A DNA stretch of 64,000 nucleotides, taken from positions 1,674,001-1,738,000 of the forward strand of contig NC_004347.2 in assembly GCF_000146165.2 (NCBI RefSeq). Reading direction: 5' to 3'. The translations under genes were made by a program, and so were the position numbers. Positions 1 to 10,500 of this stretch are shown piece by piece. Under the pieces are notes generated by a model. It worked only from the letters and a program-made list of their open reading frames with translations, ran no database searches and was not told the origin of the DNA. The stretch comes from Shewanella oneidensis MR-1 (lineage in GTDB: Bacteria; Pseudomonadota; Gammaproteobacteria; Enterobacterales; Shewanellaceae). Each line of letters starts with the position of its first letter. Position 1 is the first letter of the stretch.

Positions 1-2207
1 TCAACACTGCCGCTTAAATCCACGGCGGCAATCACTACGCCATCTAGGGCCTCTTTGGACAGTAAGTTTTGCGCCACATCGATACAACGGGCAACCGATT
101 GCTCGGCGGCTGAAATGGTAAACGCTGGGCCGTTAAAGTCCCACAGCGAGGCGATGCGCGACGCCATAATATTGCCAATAAAGCTGGTGTATTGATTGAG
201 CTTGGCGGCATCGAGCACGCTGTCCATGGCGATGGCTTCGAGGGCGAGGTATTCATCATTGGAGAGGTGAACACCTTGTTTCTTTAAGCTATCCGCCAGT
301 TGGGTGTGCAAATTCACCCGGCCACGGAATTGGTGCAGCTCAAGCTCGGTTTCCATCGCCACTAACACCGCGACCTTGCTGCCTGCGGTTAACTTGGCAT
401 CGCGAATCGCTTCGTCGGCGACTTTGATCAGCAACAATTGCTGGGAGATAAGCCTGTCATCCTCATTGGGCGGCACTTTAAAGCGCAAAAAGTCGAAGTC
501 AAACTGCTCGATATAGGCGCCTTTGGGCGCGCGATTTAGGCCAAATTGCTGCAAGATATCGGGGTGTTTATCTAAGCCTTTCCATCGTTTAGGGGGCAGC
601 GGGATAAAGGCATCCGTTTGGGCTATTAGCGCCTTATCCAGCGCATTGATGGAGGCCAAAGGCCCAAAATGCGACGCCATGCCTATAACGGTTAATGCTT
701 GCTGCTGATAAACAGGTTTGTTGGCTTGCTTCTCGGCGCTGTGCGCTGTCGGTTGATAGGATTCCAACAACAGATGGGCGTTACAGCCGCCAAAACCAAA
801 TACAGACACCCCTGCATGGCGACGATCGTTGCCCGCTTTATCGGGCCAAGCCTGACGCTGTGTGGGAAGATTATTGACGCTAAACAACCCTTTAGGTGAT
901 GAAATCGGCGCCGTTAAATTGATACTTGGCGGTAGATGGCCTGAGCGCATGGCAAAAATCATCTTCATTATCCCAGGCATGCCGGCTGCGGTGAGCAAAT
1001 GCCCAAGATTGGATTTGGCCGAACCTATCAGCGGCGCTTTAGTGCCGTCGAGTTTATCCTCGAAAAAACGCTCCATCGAAGTGAGCTCAACTTTATCCCC
1101 CAGCGGCGTGCCGGTGGCATGGCATTCAATCACTTCGATATTGCTCGGGTGCGTGTTAGCGGCGGCATAGGCGCGCTCGAAGGCTTGCACTTGGCCCTTA
1201 CTGTTGGGGCTTAAGACAAATTGGCCTTTGCCATCGTTCGATAAACCAATGCCACTGACCACAGCATAGATATTATCGCCATCGCGCTCGGCATCCTCTA
1301 AACGCTTAAGCACTAATACGCCAGCGCCTTCGCCCGCGAATAAGCCTTTGCTATTGCTATCGAAAGGCGCCGAAATCCCATGGTCTGGATAGGCGTGGAA
1401 AATCGAGAATCCCATATTGATAAAGAAGGGATCGGCGCCCGATACAGCGCCCGCGAGCATCATATCGGCCTTGCCCGTGGTTAAATAATCGCAGGCCAAT
1501 TTGAGGGCATAGACTGAGCTGGCGCAGGCGGCGTCGAGACTGAGCTGTGCGCCGCCAAGGCCGAGGGCATCGCTTAACAACTTAGACGCCGTATGAGCAA
1601 TGACACCATTGGCTGCCAGTTGCGAGCCCGCAATTGAAGCATTGGCGAAGGGCGCTAAGGCAAATTGTGGTTGATTAAGCTTGGTTTTTAATGCCTTTTC
1701 AACCGCTTGATGGTAAATCGGTAAAAATAATTCATTGGAGCGAGCCGTCGGGAAGGAGAGCGTGCCCATCACAATCCCTGTGCGCTCAAGTAATGGCGCC
1801 GTTAAATCCACGCCCGCATTCAGTAGGGCCTTTTTACTGCAATCTAATGCCCATAAAAAGCTTTCATCCAGCCCTGCAAAAGTGGCTGGCAGTAACTGAT
1901 AACCCTGTGGATCAAAACGAAAGTTGCGGATATAGCCGCCCTTGTCGCAGTAAAAACGGTCGGCTTGGCCTTGAATCCCTTGGTAATCAGCAGGATTGGC
2001 ATTGAGTTTGGCCGCGTCGATTTGGCTGCGGGAATCTTTTTTATCCAGCAGATTTTGCCAAAACTGCTCCGGTGTGTCGGCATCGGGATACTGGACAGCA
2101 AGGCCGACAATGGCAATCTTTGGCATCGCCTTTAACGTTTGGCGCTGGTCGTTTGGCACAGCGGCGCTGTCTTGCAGAGTCGGGTGAGTATGCATTTGAG
2201 AACTCAA
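1..2207 (-). CDS. pfaC: PUFA synthase subunit PfaC, N-terminal part (runs off left edge)
   Basis: Subunit of the PfaABCD polyunsaturated fatty acid synthase, which makes EPA-type lipids from malonyl-CoA in the cytoplasm. About 735 residues are visible. The first ketosynthase has its active-site motif DAACASS with Cys near residue 228. A second KS-like domain follows, and its equivalent position reads SAAEQS (Glu near residue 702 instead of Cys), as in the chain-length-factor domain of the family. The dehydratase domains expected downstream lie outside the window. I prefer TTG at 2207 as start: AAGGAG (2215-2220) is 7 nt upstream and it overlaps the pfaB stop. An in-frame ATG at 2195 is the alternative but is 19 nt from that site. 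No stop occurs before the window edge. pfaD is expected next, to the left. Confidence 0.95.
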   Translation of the reverse strand, partial: MSSQMHTHPTLQDSAAVPNDQRQTLKAMPKIAIVGLAVQYPDADTPEQFWQNLLDKKDSRSQIDAAKLNANPADYQGIQGQADRFYCDKGGYIRNFRFDPQGYQLLPATFAGLDESFLWALDCSKKALLNAGVDLTAPLLERTGIVMGTLSFPTARSNELFLPIYHQAVEKALKTKLNQPQFALAPFANASIAGSQLAANGVIAHTASKLLSDALGLGGAQLSLDAACASSVYALKLACDYLTTGKADMMLAGAVSGADPFFINMGFSIFHAYPDHGISAPFDSNSKGLFAGEGAGVLVLKRLEDAERDGDNIYAVVSGIGLSNDGKGQFVLSPNSKGQVQAFERAYAAANTHPSNIEVIECHATGTPLGDKVELTSMERFFEDKLDGTKAPLIGSAKSNLGHLLTAAGMPGIMKMIFAMRSGHLPPSINLTAPISSPKGLFSVNNLPTQRQAWPDKAGNDRRHAGVSVFGFGGCNAHLLLESYQPTAHSAEKQANKPVYQQQALTVIGMASHFGPLASINALDKALIAQTDAFIPLPPKRWKGLDKHPDILQQFGLNRAPKGAYIEQFDFDFLRFKVPPNEDDRLISQQLLLIKVADEAIRDAKLTAGSKVAVLVAMETELELHQFRGRVNLHTQLADSLKKQGVHLSNDEYLALEAIAMDSVLDAAKLNQYTSFIGNIMASRIASLWDFNGPAFTISAAEQSVARCIDVAQNLLSKEALDGVVIAAVDLSGSV

Positions 2208-4570
2208 AGGGGTTCTCCTTCTTGGAATACGTTTGAATAATGGCCTAATGCGCAGGCGTTGGCAGAGTGTGACGCTATCGTTTTAGCCGCAGTCTTATCC
2301 GCATGGATAGTTGCTGAGTGCGTTGCTGATTGAGCTGCCGATTGAGGCATAAGTGCCGCCAGGGAGAGTGGCACTCTATGGCTGATAAGTTGAGCTAAGC
2401 ATTTGAGCAAACTGACGATCGTATCGCTGCCCTTGGCATTGCATGCCATGGCTAATATCGGTTCTTGAACACCATCGGCGCCCAACTCAAGTTGGCGGCT
2501 GATTTTATCGATAAGGGTGCTGGTTTGACGATCGGCGCCCACCTCAACAAATAAGCGCGCACCTTGGTTATACGCGGTGTTAATCAGCGCGGTAAAATTC
2601 AGCGGCGCGCAAAAGGTATCGGCAATGCTTTTGGCAATACTCATGCTATCAATATTGACGGGGCTATGCTGCGCCGCGCTAATAAAACGAACCTGAGTCT
2701 CGCAGGCTGTGGCCTTTAAGCCTAAGGTATAAAACCCTTGGATTGCATTGCGCTGTGACTGCGAAGGCGCAGTATGCATGGCCGTCACTTTATTGCTGGC
2801 AATGCCACGCTTATTCAGCCTTGCAAGGAGCTGTAAGCAGCTTGCTTCGCAGCCCGCGAGAATACAGGTATCGCCCTGTTCGATGGCCAGATAAACCCGC
2901 GGAAAATCAGCCAGCAGTGGATTAATTTCGGTACTGGTTGCGCGCACTAAAAAGCTATTCCACGCCAGCGGAGCATCTTCATTCAATTGCCAGTCGCGGC
3001 GAACGGCTTGAAGTTTACCGGAGATTTCGTGGTTGAAAATTGCGCTGCCTTGGGTGGCATCAATCAGGCTGTGGGGTGTTTGCCAGATAGCTAAACTTGC
3101 CCACATGGCTGCTTCACCCATGGAATAGCCCAGTGCGAGCCGTGGTTGGATAGTAAAGACGCCAGTCAATAACTTGCTAAAAAGGTAACTCGCACCAACG
3201 CCGCTAATGGCGAGCTGGCTTAAGCTCATTTCTGCGGTGTCTTTTACGCTTACATTAACTGCGGTTTTCGCATAAGCCGCGTCTTGGTAAATCGTCTCGG
3301 CCTGCAACATGGCGGCTAAATCCCCTTCGCGTTCAAGCTCGCGATAAAGCTCAGGGAAATAGCTATGTAAGTCGCTGAACATATTCGGGTAAACAGTGCC
3401 TACGCCGGGATAGACGAAGGTTAAGCCCTTATCACCAAGGGGCGAGGCCGCAAAATAACTGCCCGCTGGGGTTTTAAATACCAAACTTGTCGATGCACTA
3501 GGCTTGGATGCACTGTGCTTGGATGCGCTGGACTCAATAGTCAGTCGTGCCTTTTCAATAAAAGTCTGCATCGCTTTGGCTTCTTGCATTAACTCTTCAA
3601 GGGAGCCTGCCATCAGCACTAAGGCTAATTCATCCTTTGCTTGATAGCGCTTAAACCAATCACTGCCTTGGCTGCTGAGCCAATCCGTATCAGGTTGGTT
3701 TAACGATAAGGTCAATGAATCAATCAGTTGCAACAACTTAAGCGTTAACGACTCAAACTCATTGCCGCTGATGGGAATAAACAGCCTGTTGGCATTGAGC
3801 AACGGTTGAGCGATAAGCCCTGTACCTTGAGTCAAGATAAGGCTTTGGGCTGTCTGAGCTTGAGGGGCTTTATCGAAGAGATTTAGGCTTAACACCCTTG
3901 CTTGATGGGGCTTGGAGAACCAATAACATCGCTCTGTTTTTTCTGTATTGAGGTGGGCAAGCATTGGCGTAATACCTGCTAGCGTTCGATGACTTAACGC
4001 CTCAATAGCTTGATATAAAAGCTTTAGCTGACTGGCAAGATTGCCTGCATCCGAGTAGCAATTAACCGCCTGAGCACAATCGCGTTTGGCGAGGGCAAAA
4101 GCGCGATTTGTACAGTTTTCGATTTCTATATCGCAGAGTGCTTCATTCGCTTCGGCTTGAGTCTGTGCCAAGGCTGAAATATAAGCCTCGGCATGCAGGT
4201 GTAATTGCGCGGCAAGTAGTCCATCGAGCAGAAACAGACTACGAACTTGCTGTTGATATTCAAAGCGGATTTCAACGAGTTGTTTTTGCGCAATATGGGC
4301 GAGCTGCTCGCTGAGTAAGGCGACTAAGGTTGACTCATCAGATGGCTCATCAGATGGCTCATCAATCAGTAGCTTATCTTCAACATTGAGCTGAATTCGA
4401 CAAGCCATCAACTGCTGCAGCGCACTGGCATCGGTTTGTGCATGGCTAAGTGCACTTTGCATCCACCCATCACCAAGCCATACGGCTATTCGCAGTGGTT
4501 TGGCATTGGGATGCGGACTGTTTAATGCCGCATTGCTTAATGCGGCATGTGCGATTGGGTTGAGTGTCAC
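2204..4570 (-). CDS. pfaB: PUFA synthase subunit PfaB (acyltransferase)
   Basis: 788-residue subunit of the PUFA synthase; PfaB proteins carry an acyltransferase domain thought to influence the final product (EPA versus DHA). The AT nucleophile motif GYSMGEA is visible with Ser near residue 483, in the C-terminal half. The N-terminal half is a divergent, catalytically unremarkable region rich in Ala, Gln and Leu. Translation starts at GTG (4568-4570), sharing four bases with the pfaA stop (GTGA), and the stop overlaps the probable pfaC TTG start, so expression is probably coupled along the chain. A short direct DNA repeat near 4340-4365 encodes DEPSDEPSDE around residue 70. Confidence 0.95.
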   Translation of the reverse strand: MTLNPIAHAALSNAALNSPHPNAKPLRIAVWLGDGWMQSALSHAQTDASALQQLMACRIQLNVEDKLLIDEPSDEPSDESTLVALLSEQLAHIAQKQLVEIRFEYQQQVRSLFLLDGLLAAQLHLHAEAYISALAQTQAEANEALCDIEIENCTNRAFALAKRDCAQAVNCYSDAGNLASQLKLLYQAIEALSHRTLAGITPMLAHLNTEKTERCYWFSKPHQARVLSLNLFDKAPQAQTAQSLILTQGTGLIAQPLLNANRLFIPISGNEFESLTLKLLQLIDSLTLSLNQPDTDWLSSQGSDWFKRYQAKDELALVLMAGSLEELMQEAKAMQTFIEKARLTIESSASKHSASKPSASTSLVFKTPAGSYFAASPLGDKGLTFVYPGVGTVYPNMFSDLHSYFPELYRELEREGDLAAMLQAETIYQDAAYAKTAVNVSVKDTAEMSLSQLAISGVGASYLFSKLLTGVFTIQPRLALGYSMGEAAMWASLAIWQTPHSLIDATQGSAIFNHEISGKLQAVRRDWQLNEDAPLAWNSFLVRATSTEINPLLADFPRVYLAIEQGDTCILAGCEASCLQLLARLNKRGIASNKVTAMHTAPSQSQRNAIQGFYTLGLKATACETQVRFISAAQHSPVNIDSMSIAKSIADTFCAPLNFTALINTAYNQGARLFVEVGADRQTSTLIDKISRQLELGADGVQEPILAMACNAKGSDTIVSLLKCLAQLISHRVPLSLAALMPQSAAQSATHSATIHADKTAAKTIASHSANACALGHYSNVFQEGEPL

Positions 4571-7500
4571 TTAACACTTACCTCGGCCATGTTTTGGATT
4601 GATGCCTGCACTTGCGCCAGTTGTTGAGGTTTATTAGCCAAAAATGCTTGGTTAAGCGTCTTACTGATCGTGACTTTTGCTCGTTTCATCTCGCAGCTTA
4701 AACGGCCATCCTGATGGTAGAGGGCAATATTCGCCTCAAGCGAGCGGGACGAGTGCTTAAGCACATCCAGCACTAATACTGCCTTTTCACCAAAGCTCAA
4801 GGGCGCATAGGAAACAAACTCGCCAATCGTGCTGGGTAAGCTTGCCGCTTGATATTTAAGGCGAGCCCACACGAGCATGGCCTGCAATAACAGATCTTCG
4901 GCAAAGGGTTGTGTACCCTTATCCTCAAGCTTTGGCGCAAACTTGCCGCAGTCGTCTAAGGCCACCTGTGGCAGTTCTACTTTGGCCATAAGATGTTGGT
5001 CATCAAAGGTGAGCACTTCGCTTATGCCTTGCAGTCTCGGGCCATGGAACAAGGTGCCATCGCTGTAGAGCGACTCGCGGTTCGCGATAGCGGGTTGCTG
5101 TGCCATCTCCTGTATCAGAGAATGCAACTCGCCAACCTCGAAACGCTGCGCGTCTGGCATATCATCCGTCTGCGCCACTAACACCGCCTGATACTGCGGG
5201 CGACCTTCAAAGCTTATCAGCGCGGCTAACGCCTCAGTCGATTGTTGTGCAGCGTCAGCAAGCGGCGTGAGCATCAATTCGAGCTCAATAGGCGCATTGC
5301 GTGCAAGCAGCGCCTCATCGAAGATTACTCCCTTGAGCAGTCGATAATCGCTGACACTCACCGCCGTACCTAAATGGGCCTTGGCGGCCTCACGCATCCA
5401 ATCGATGGCGCATACCGTTGGCAACACCGCATGACCATTGATGCAATGATCCTCAATAAAGCTCATGCGTTTAGGGTCGAGGCTGCGCATGACGCGAATG
5501 CTCTGCGGCACCGTTTGGGCCATAGGCTGCGGATCTAACGCTGTGGCTAGATCCGCTTCAGGCTTTTTTGCTGATGCAACTTCAACGGCATTGGCGGTAT
5601 TGCCCTGCATATCGGTTCCGACCAACAGCTGTGCGCCTGTATCACTCAATAATTGGCTGGCAAATAACTCGGCACCCGCTTTGAGTGGAATGACATAAAC
5701 CCCGCGGTCAATAAACATTTTTTTCAGCGCTGGATTGACCATGCCGCCATCCCAAGGACCCCAGTCGAAGCTCATCACCTTGGCTTGTGGTAATTGCTGC
5801 GCAAGTTGCAGCGCGGCTTTATTGAGAATGTCGTTAGACATGGCGTAGTCGCTCTGGCCGGTATTGCCGTAAAAACCCGCCGCCGAAGAGAACAGTGCAA
5901 TCAGTTTTACTTGGCTAAGATCCAGCGTTGACAGCAGATTATTAAGCCCGGTGACCTTAGTACCATAGACACGTTCAAATTCATTTAAGGTCTTGTCTTG
6001 AATATGTTTATCGGCTAGAACTCCCGCACCGTGAATAATCCCAGTGATAGGCGATAGTGCGTTAATGGGCGCAATGGTGCTGGCAATGGCCGCAGGGTCG
6101 TTGACATCCACACTTAAGTACTCAGCGCTGGCGCCAATGGCATCAAAGGCGGCTAAAGCATGGCTGATCTCAAGGCTGCTCTGCACGGGCCATACTAAGG
6201 CGTCCACTTGTTTTGGTGTGGGTTTATCACCAAGGCTTTGCAGGTGCGCAATGGCTGCGGCTTTGAGTTCGTTGCTCTTTTTTCCCTCTGCCCATGCAGG
6301 GATCACTTGGTGGGCGCTACGGCCAGCGAGGAAAAAATGTGCCTGACAGCGTTTTGCTAAGCTTAAGGCGCATTCAAAAGTGACACCTTTAGCACCGCCC
6401 GTGACCAGTATTTTATCTGCATTGCTAAGGACGGCGGGTGGATGGCGAAGTGCAGCGGTGCCTGCAACTAATGTCACGCGATCAAAGTTGCTATCAATAC
6501 CGACTTCGACCGGCGCATCTTGAAGGTAGTATTCCTGCACCACCGCATTGGCGACCGTTTTAGCGTCCAAGTTTGGCGCGATATCCAGCGCGCGGCAGAC
6601 CACTCCCGGCCACTCGTGATTTAAGGTTTTAGTGAGTCCAAAGAGCGCCGCTTGGTTGAGTTCACTCTGGCTGATGAGGGCACCTACCGACTCGTCCATG
6701 CCGATATAGCCAAAGCCACCGTCTATACAGCTGACGGTGACAAAGCGGCAATAGTCACGTTCAGTTAAAAGCGGTTGTAAGAATTTGGCGAACAAGAAGG
6801 CTTGCTCGACCGAAGCTTTGGCTTCATCTACCAGCACTAAGCCAGCACCTTTATCGGCAACGGATTTATGCTGTGGCTGCAGATGAATAAAACCGGCGAT
6901 TTGGCCAAGCGCTTCAATCTGATTGATGACCTCACAAATGCTTTCATCATCAATAGCCTCCAGCGTGAAGCTGGCAATATGGCTATCGAGTGGCGATGCG
7001 CTGGTCACAACCGTTTTAGGTGAGCGTACAACCGCGACCTTAACACCTTGGGCGTGAAGCTTTTCGGCAATCACCCCCGCGTTGTGGCCATCGTCGCCGA
7101 TAACGACGTAACTGTTTGCCGTCAGTTGAACATCGCTAGTTGCGATGATGCGCGCTAACTCAGCCGCCGCTGGCAACTTTTTTAGCATCACCTCACTATG
7201 GGGCGGCAGGTCGATGGTTTCCTCGACGGTTTTTGCAATAGCCTCTTGAGTCTCTTGAATTGTCGCAGCATGGTTTTGTTGTAGCGCCTCACTTGATGAT
7301 TGCGAACCAGCATAGAGGGCGACAATTTCACCCAAGGTACGACACTCGGCTAAATCTTCTGGGCTGAGTTCTGGCAAGTTTGGCAGTTGGTCTTGTACTG
7401 TGCCTAGAATTTCCACGCGCTTAATGGAATCGATACCAAGGTCGGCTTCCATGTCCATGCTTAGCTCAAGCATTTCAACGGGATAACCGGTTTTATCGGC

Positions 7501-10500
7501 CACAACCGCCATCATAGTGCGCTCAATTTCATCATTAGAAACCGCCGCCCTTGCAGCTATTGCACTTTGTGTCGCATGGCTAACTGTGGCCGCAGCTGTT
7601 ACAGGAGCCGCTTGGCTAAAGAGCGCCGCAATTTCCCCTAAGGTTCGGCACTCGGCTAAATCTTCTGGGCTGAGTTCCGGCAGATTTGGCAGCTTATCTT
7701 GCACCGTGCCTAAAATCTCCACCCGTTTAATGGAGTCAATTCCAAGGTCGGCTTCCATGTCCATGCTGAGTTCCAGCATTTCAACGGGATAACCGGTTTT
7801 ATCGGCCACAACCGCCATCATAGTGTGCTCAATCTCGCCATCGGATACGGCCGCAATTGGCGTGACGGCAGAGGCGACAACCTGAGGATTCGTTGCTGCC
7901 ATGGCTGCAAAGGTTTGTGCTGCCACTGGGACGGCTTGGCTAAATAGCGCCACAATTTCCCCTAGGGTACGGCACTCGGCTAAATCTTCTGGGCTCAGTT
8001 CTGGCAGGTTGGGTAATTCGTCCTGCACTGTGCCTAGAATTTCCACGCGCTTAATGGAGTCAATGCCAAGGTCGGCTTCCATATCCATGCTGAGTTCCAG
8101 CATTTCAACGGGATAGCCAGTCTTGTCGGCCACGACCGCCATCATAGTGCGCTCAATCTCATCATTGGAAACCGCCGCGCTTGCGGCTACGGCACTTTGT
8201 GTAGCATGGCTAACAGTGGTCGCAGATGTTACAGGAGCTGCTTGGCTAAATAGCGCCACAATTTCCCCTAGGGTGCGGCACTCGGCTAAATCTTCTGGGC
8301 TGAGTTCTGGCAGGTTCGGTAATTCATCCTGCACTGTGCCTAGAATTTCTACGCGCTTAATGGAGTCGATCCCTAAGTCCGCTTCCATATCCATGCTAAG
8401 TTCTAACATTTCAACCGGATAGCCGGTCTTGTCTGCCACCACTGAGAGCATAGCGTGCTCGATTTGCTGCAAGGCAGGCTTTACTTGAAGCGCACTGGTT
8501 TGTGCGGCCACAGTTTGTACTTGTGGTTGCGCTAATGGTGGCTGAGTTACTTTTGTCTGTGCTACTTGTGCCAGTGCTACTTGAGGTTGCTGAACTGTGG
8601 GCTCGCTCACAGGCACAGCAGTCACTTTAGGCTCTGCGGCCAACCCTTGAACCACGGGGGCCTGTGCTGGAACGACAGGTTTTGTCACTGCTACTGCCAC
8701 TGGTGCAGCGGCTTGAATGGGGGCTTGAACCTGAGACGCTGGCATTTGACCTAATAATGCCAGTACTGCTTGGCTACTGCTGGTTTGCAATTGCATAAAG
8801 TCACTATGACTTTTTAGGGTTTGCGCTTGGTGCTGATGGAACAGTTCCATTGAGCGTTGTAGGCTCTCTGGAATAGCGATCCCAAGGCTTGCCATTTTGG
8901 CTTGCTCTGCCATCAGTGCGCTGACTGTATCGCCGTATTGCTGCGGAATGGCCAAAAATTGTTGATGTAATTGCGCTGCCTGGGTTTGGGCGGCAAAAAA
9001 GGCGCTCAGGGCATCTTGATTCGTCTGTCCAGCGGTAAAGCTGGCTGGCTGTGCAGGCGTTTGCTGTTGAATATTATTGCTATTTTGTGCCACGGGCTTT
9101 TCCACTTCGACAACCTTTTCTAGAATTTTTTCGACAATCACTGGTTTTTCAACAACTTTCTCAACCACTTTTTCAACGATGCGATCCACATACTGCACTT
9201 GGCTGGTAATTTTGCCCGATTGCAGCGAATCGACCATTTTGCTGCGGGTCGCTGGGCTGATGTAGTTGGTGGCATTGAGTTTTATATTCATGGCCGATGT
9301 TGCTGCTGGGGCAATTAACTCTGCTTGATACGGATCAATCTCGCGGAGTTTTACCCCCGCCACCGCCAGTTGCACTGCGGCGCTGCGCAGTTGGCTGTCA
9401 CTATCGCCCTTGGGATTAGGGTTAATGCTGATAATACACAGCTCGTTTAACTGCGCCGCGAGGGTATTTTCAGTTAACTTTTGCAGAATGTTTTTTGGGC
9501 CGAACTCGACAAACACCCGTGCGCCTGCGGCATACATGGCTTCTAGCTGCTCGCTAAAGTGCACCGATTGCAACATATGATCTTTCAAGGCAGCTTTGAT
9601 GGCGTTGGCATCGATAGGATGCAGCTGGCCTGTGCCATTGGCATATAAGGCAATCTTTGGCGTGTTGAACTGAGCCTTATCGATGGCTGCACTAAAGGGC
9701 TTTTGTGCATGGGCAACCAATGGCGTGTGAAAGGCGCCAGAAACGGGCAGGGCAATCGCCTTAAAGCCTAACTCGCTAATGGCCTTAGCCGCCTGTTGGG
9801 TGGCGGCACTAGCGCCTGCAATCACCAGCTGAGTGGGTGAGTTGTAGTTGGCAACTTTGACGCCTTCAAACTGCGCAAGGCAACCGTTGATTACCTCAAT
9901 ATCTTGTTTTTGCTTAAGGATCACTGCATACATAACACCCGCATCGGTATCTTGGGATGACTGCGCCATCGCCTGTCCACGCTCAAAGGCAAGTTTGATG
10001 TAGTCATCCATTGAGATAACCCCTGCGGCGCACAGGGCCGAAAGCTCACCGAAGCTATGACCAGCCAGCATATCTGGGGCGAAACCTGCCTGAGTAAACA
10101 GGGCGTACTGCGCCATTGAGAGCGCGCCGATGGCGCTTTGGGCATACAGAGTGTTGGTTAATGCCGTTTCCTGCGCTTTTATCGACTCATCATCAAAGGC
10201 TGGAATAGGATAGAGCACGCTTGAAAGCGCAGGCTTACCATGGGTACTAAACACTTTATCGCTGGCGTGGATATGGCGGCGAAGCTCGGGGAAGTTATTG
10301 GCAAGCTCCAGTCCCATATTCAGGTACTGCGCGCCTTGACCAGCAAATAGCGCGGCGATCTTGGTTTGCTCATTGACTAAGGCCTTGGCGCGGTAGCTGA
10401 TCCCAGAAGGTAATTGCCAGCTCTCAGCGTTATTGGCTTCAAGCTGCGCTATCGCTTGGGTTAACAGAGTCTGTAACTGGGCATAGTCTTTGGCGATAAA

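Noticed and set aside
7400..8440. Plus-strand repeated open frames of about 71-99 codons
   Set aside because: They are antisense shadows of the four ACP domains of PfaA and repeat because the ACPs repeat.
9077..9265. Plus-strand Thr/Phe-rich repeat peptide
   Set aside because: Shadow of the VEK-repeat linker of PfaA read on the other strand.
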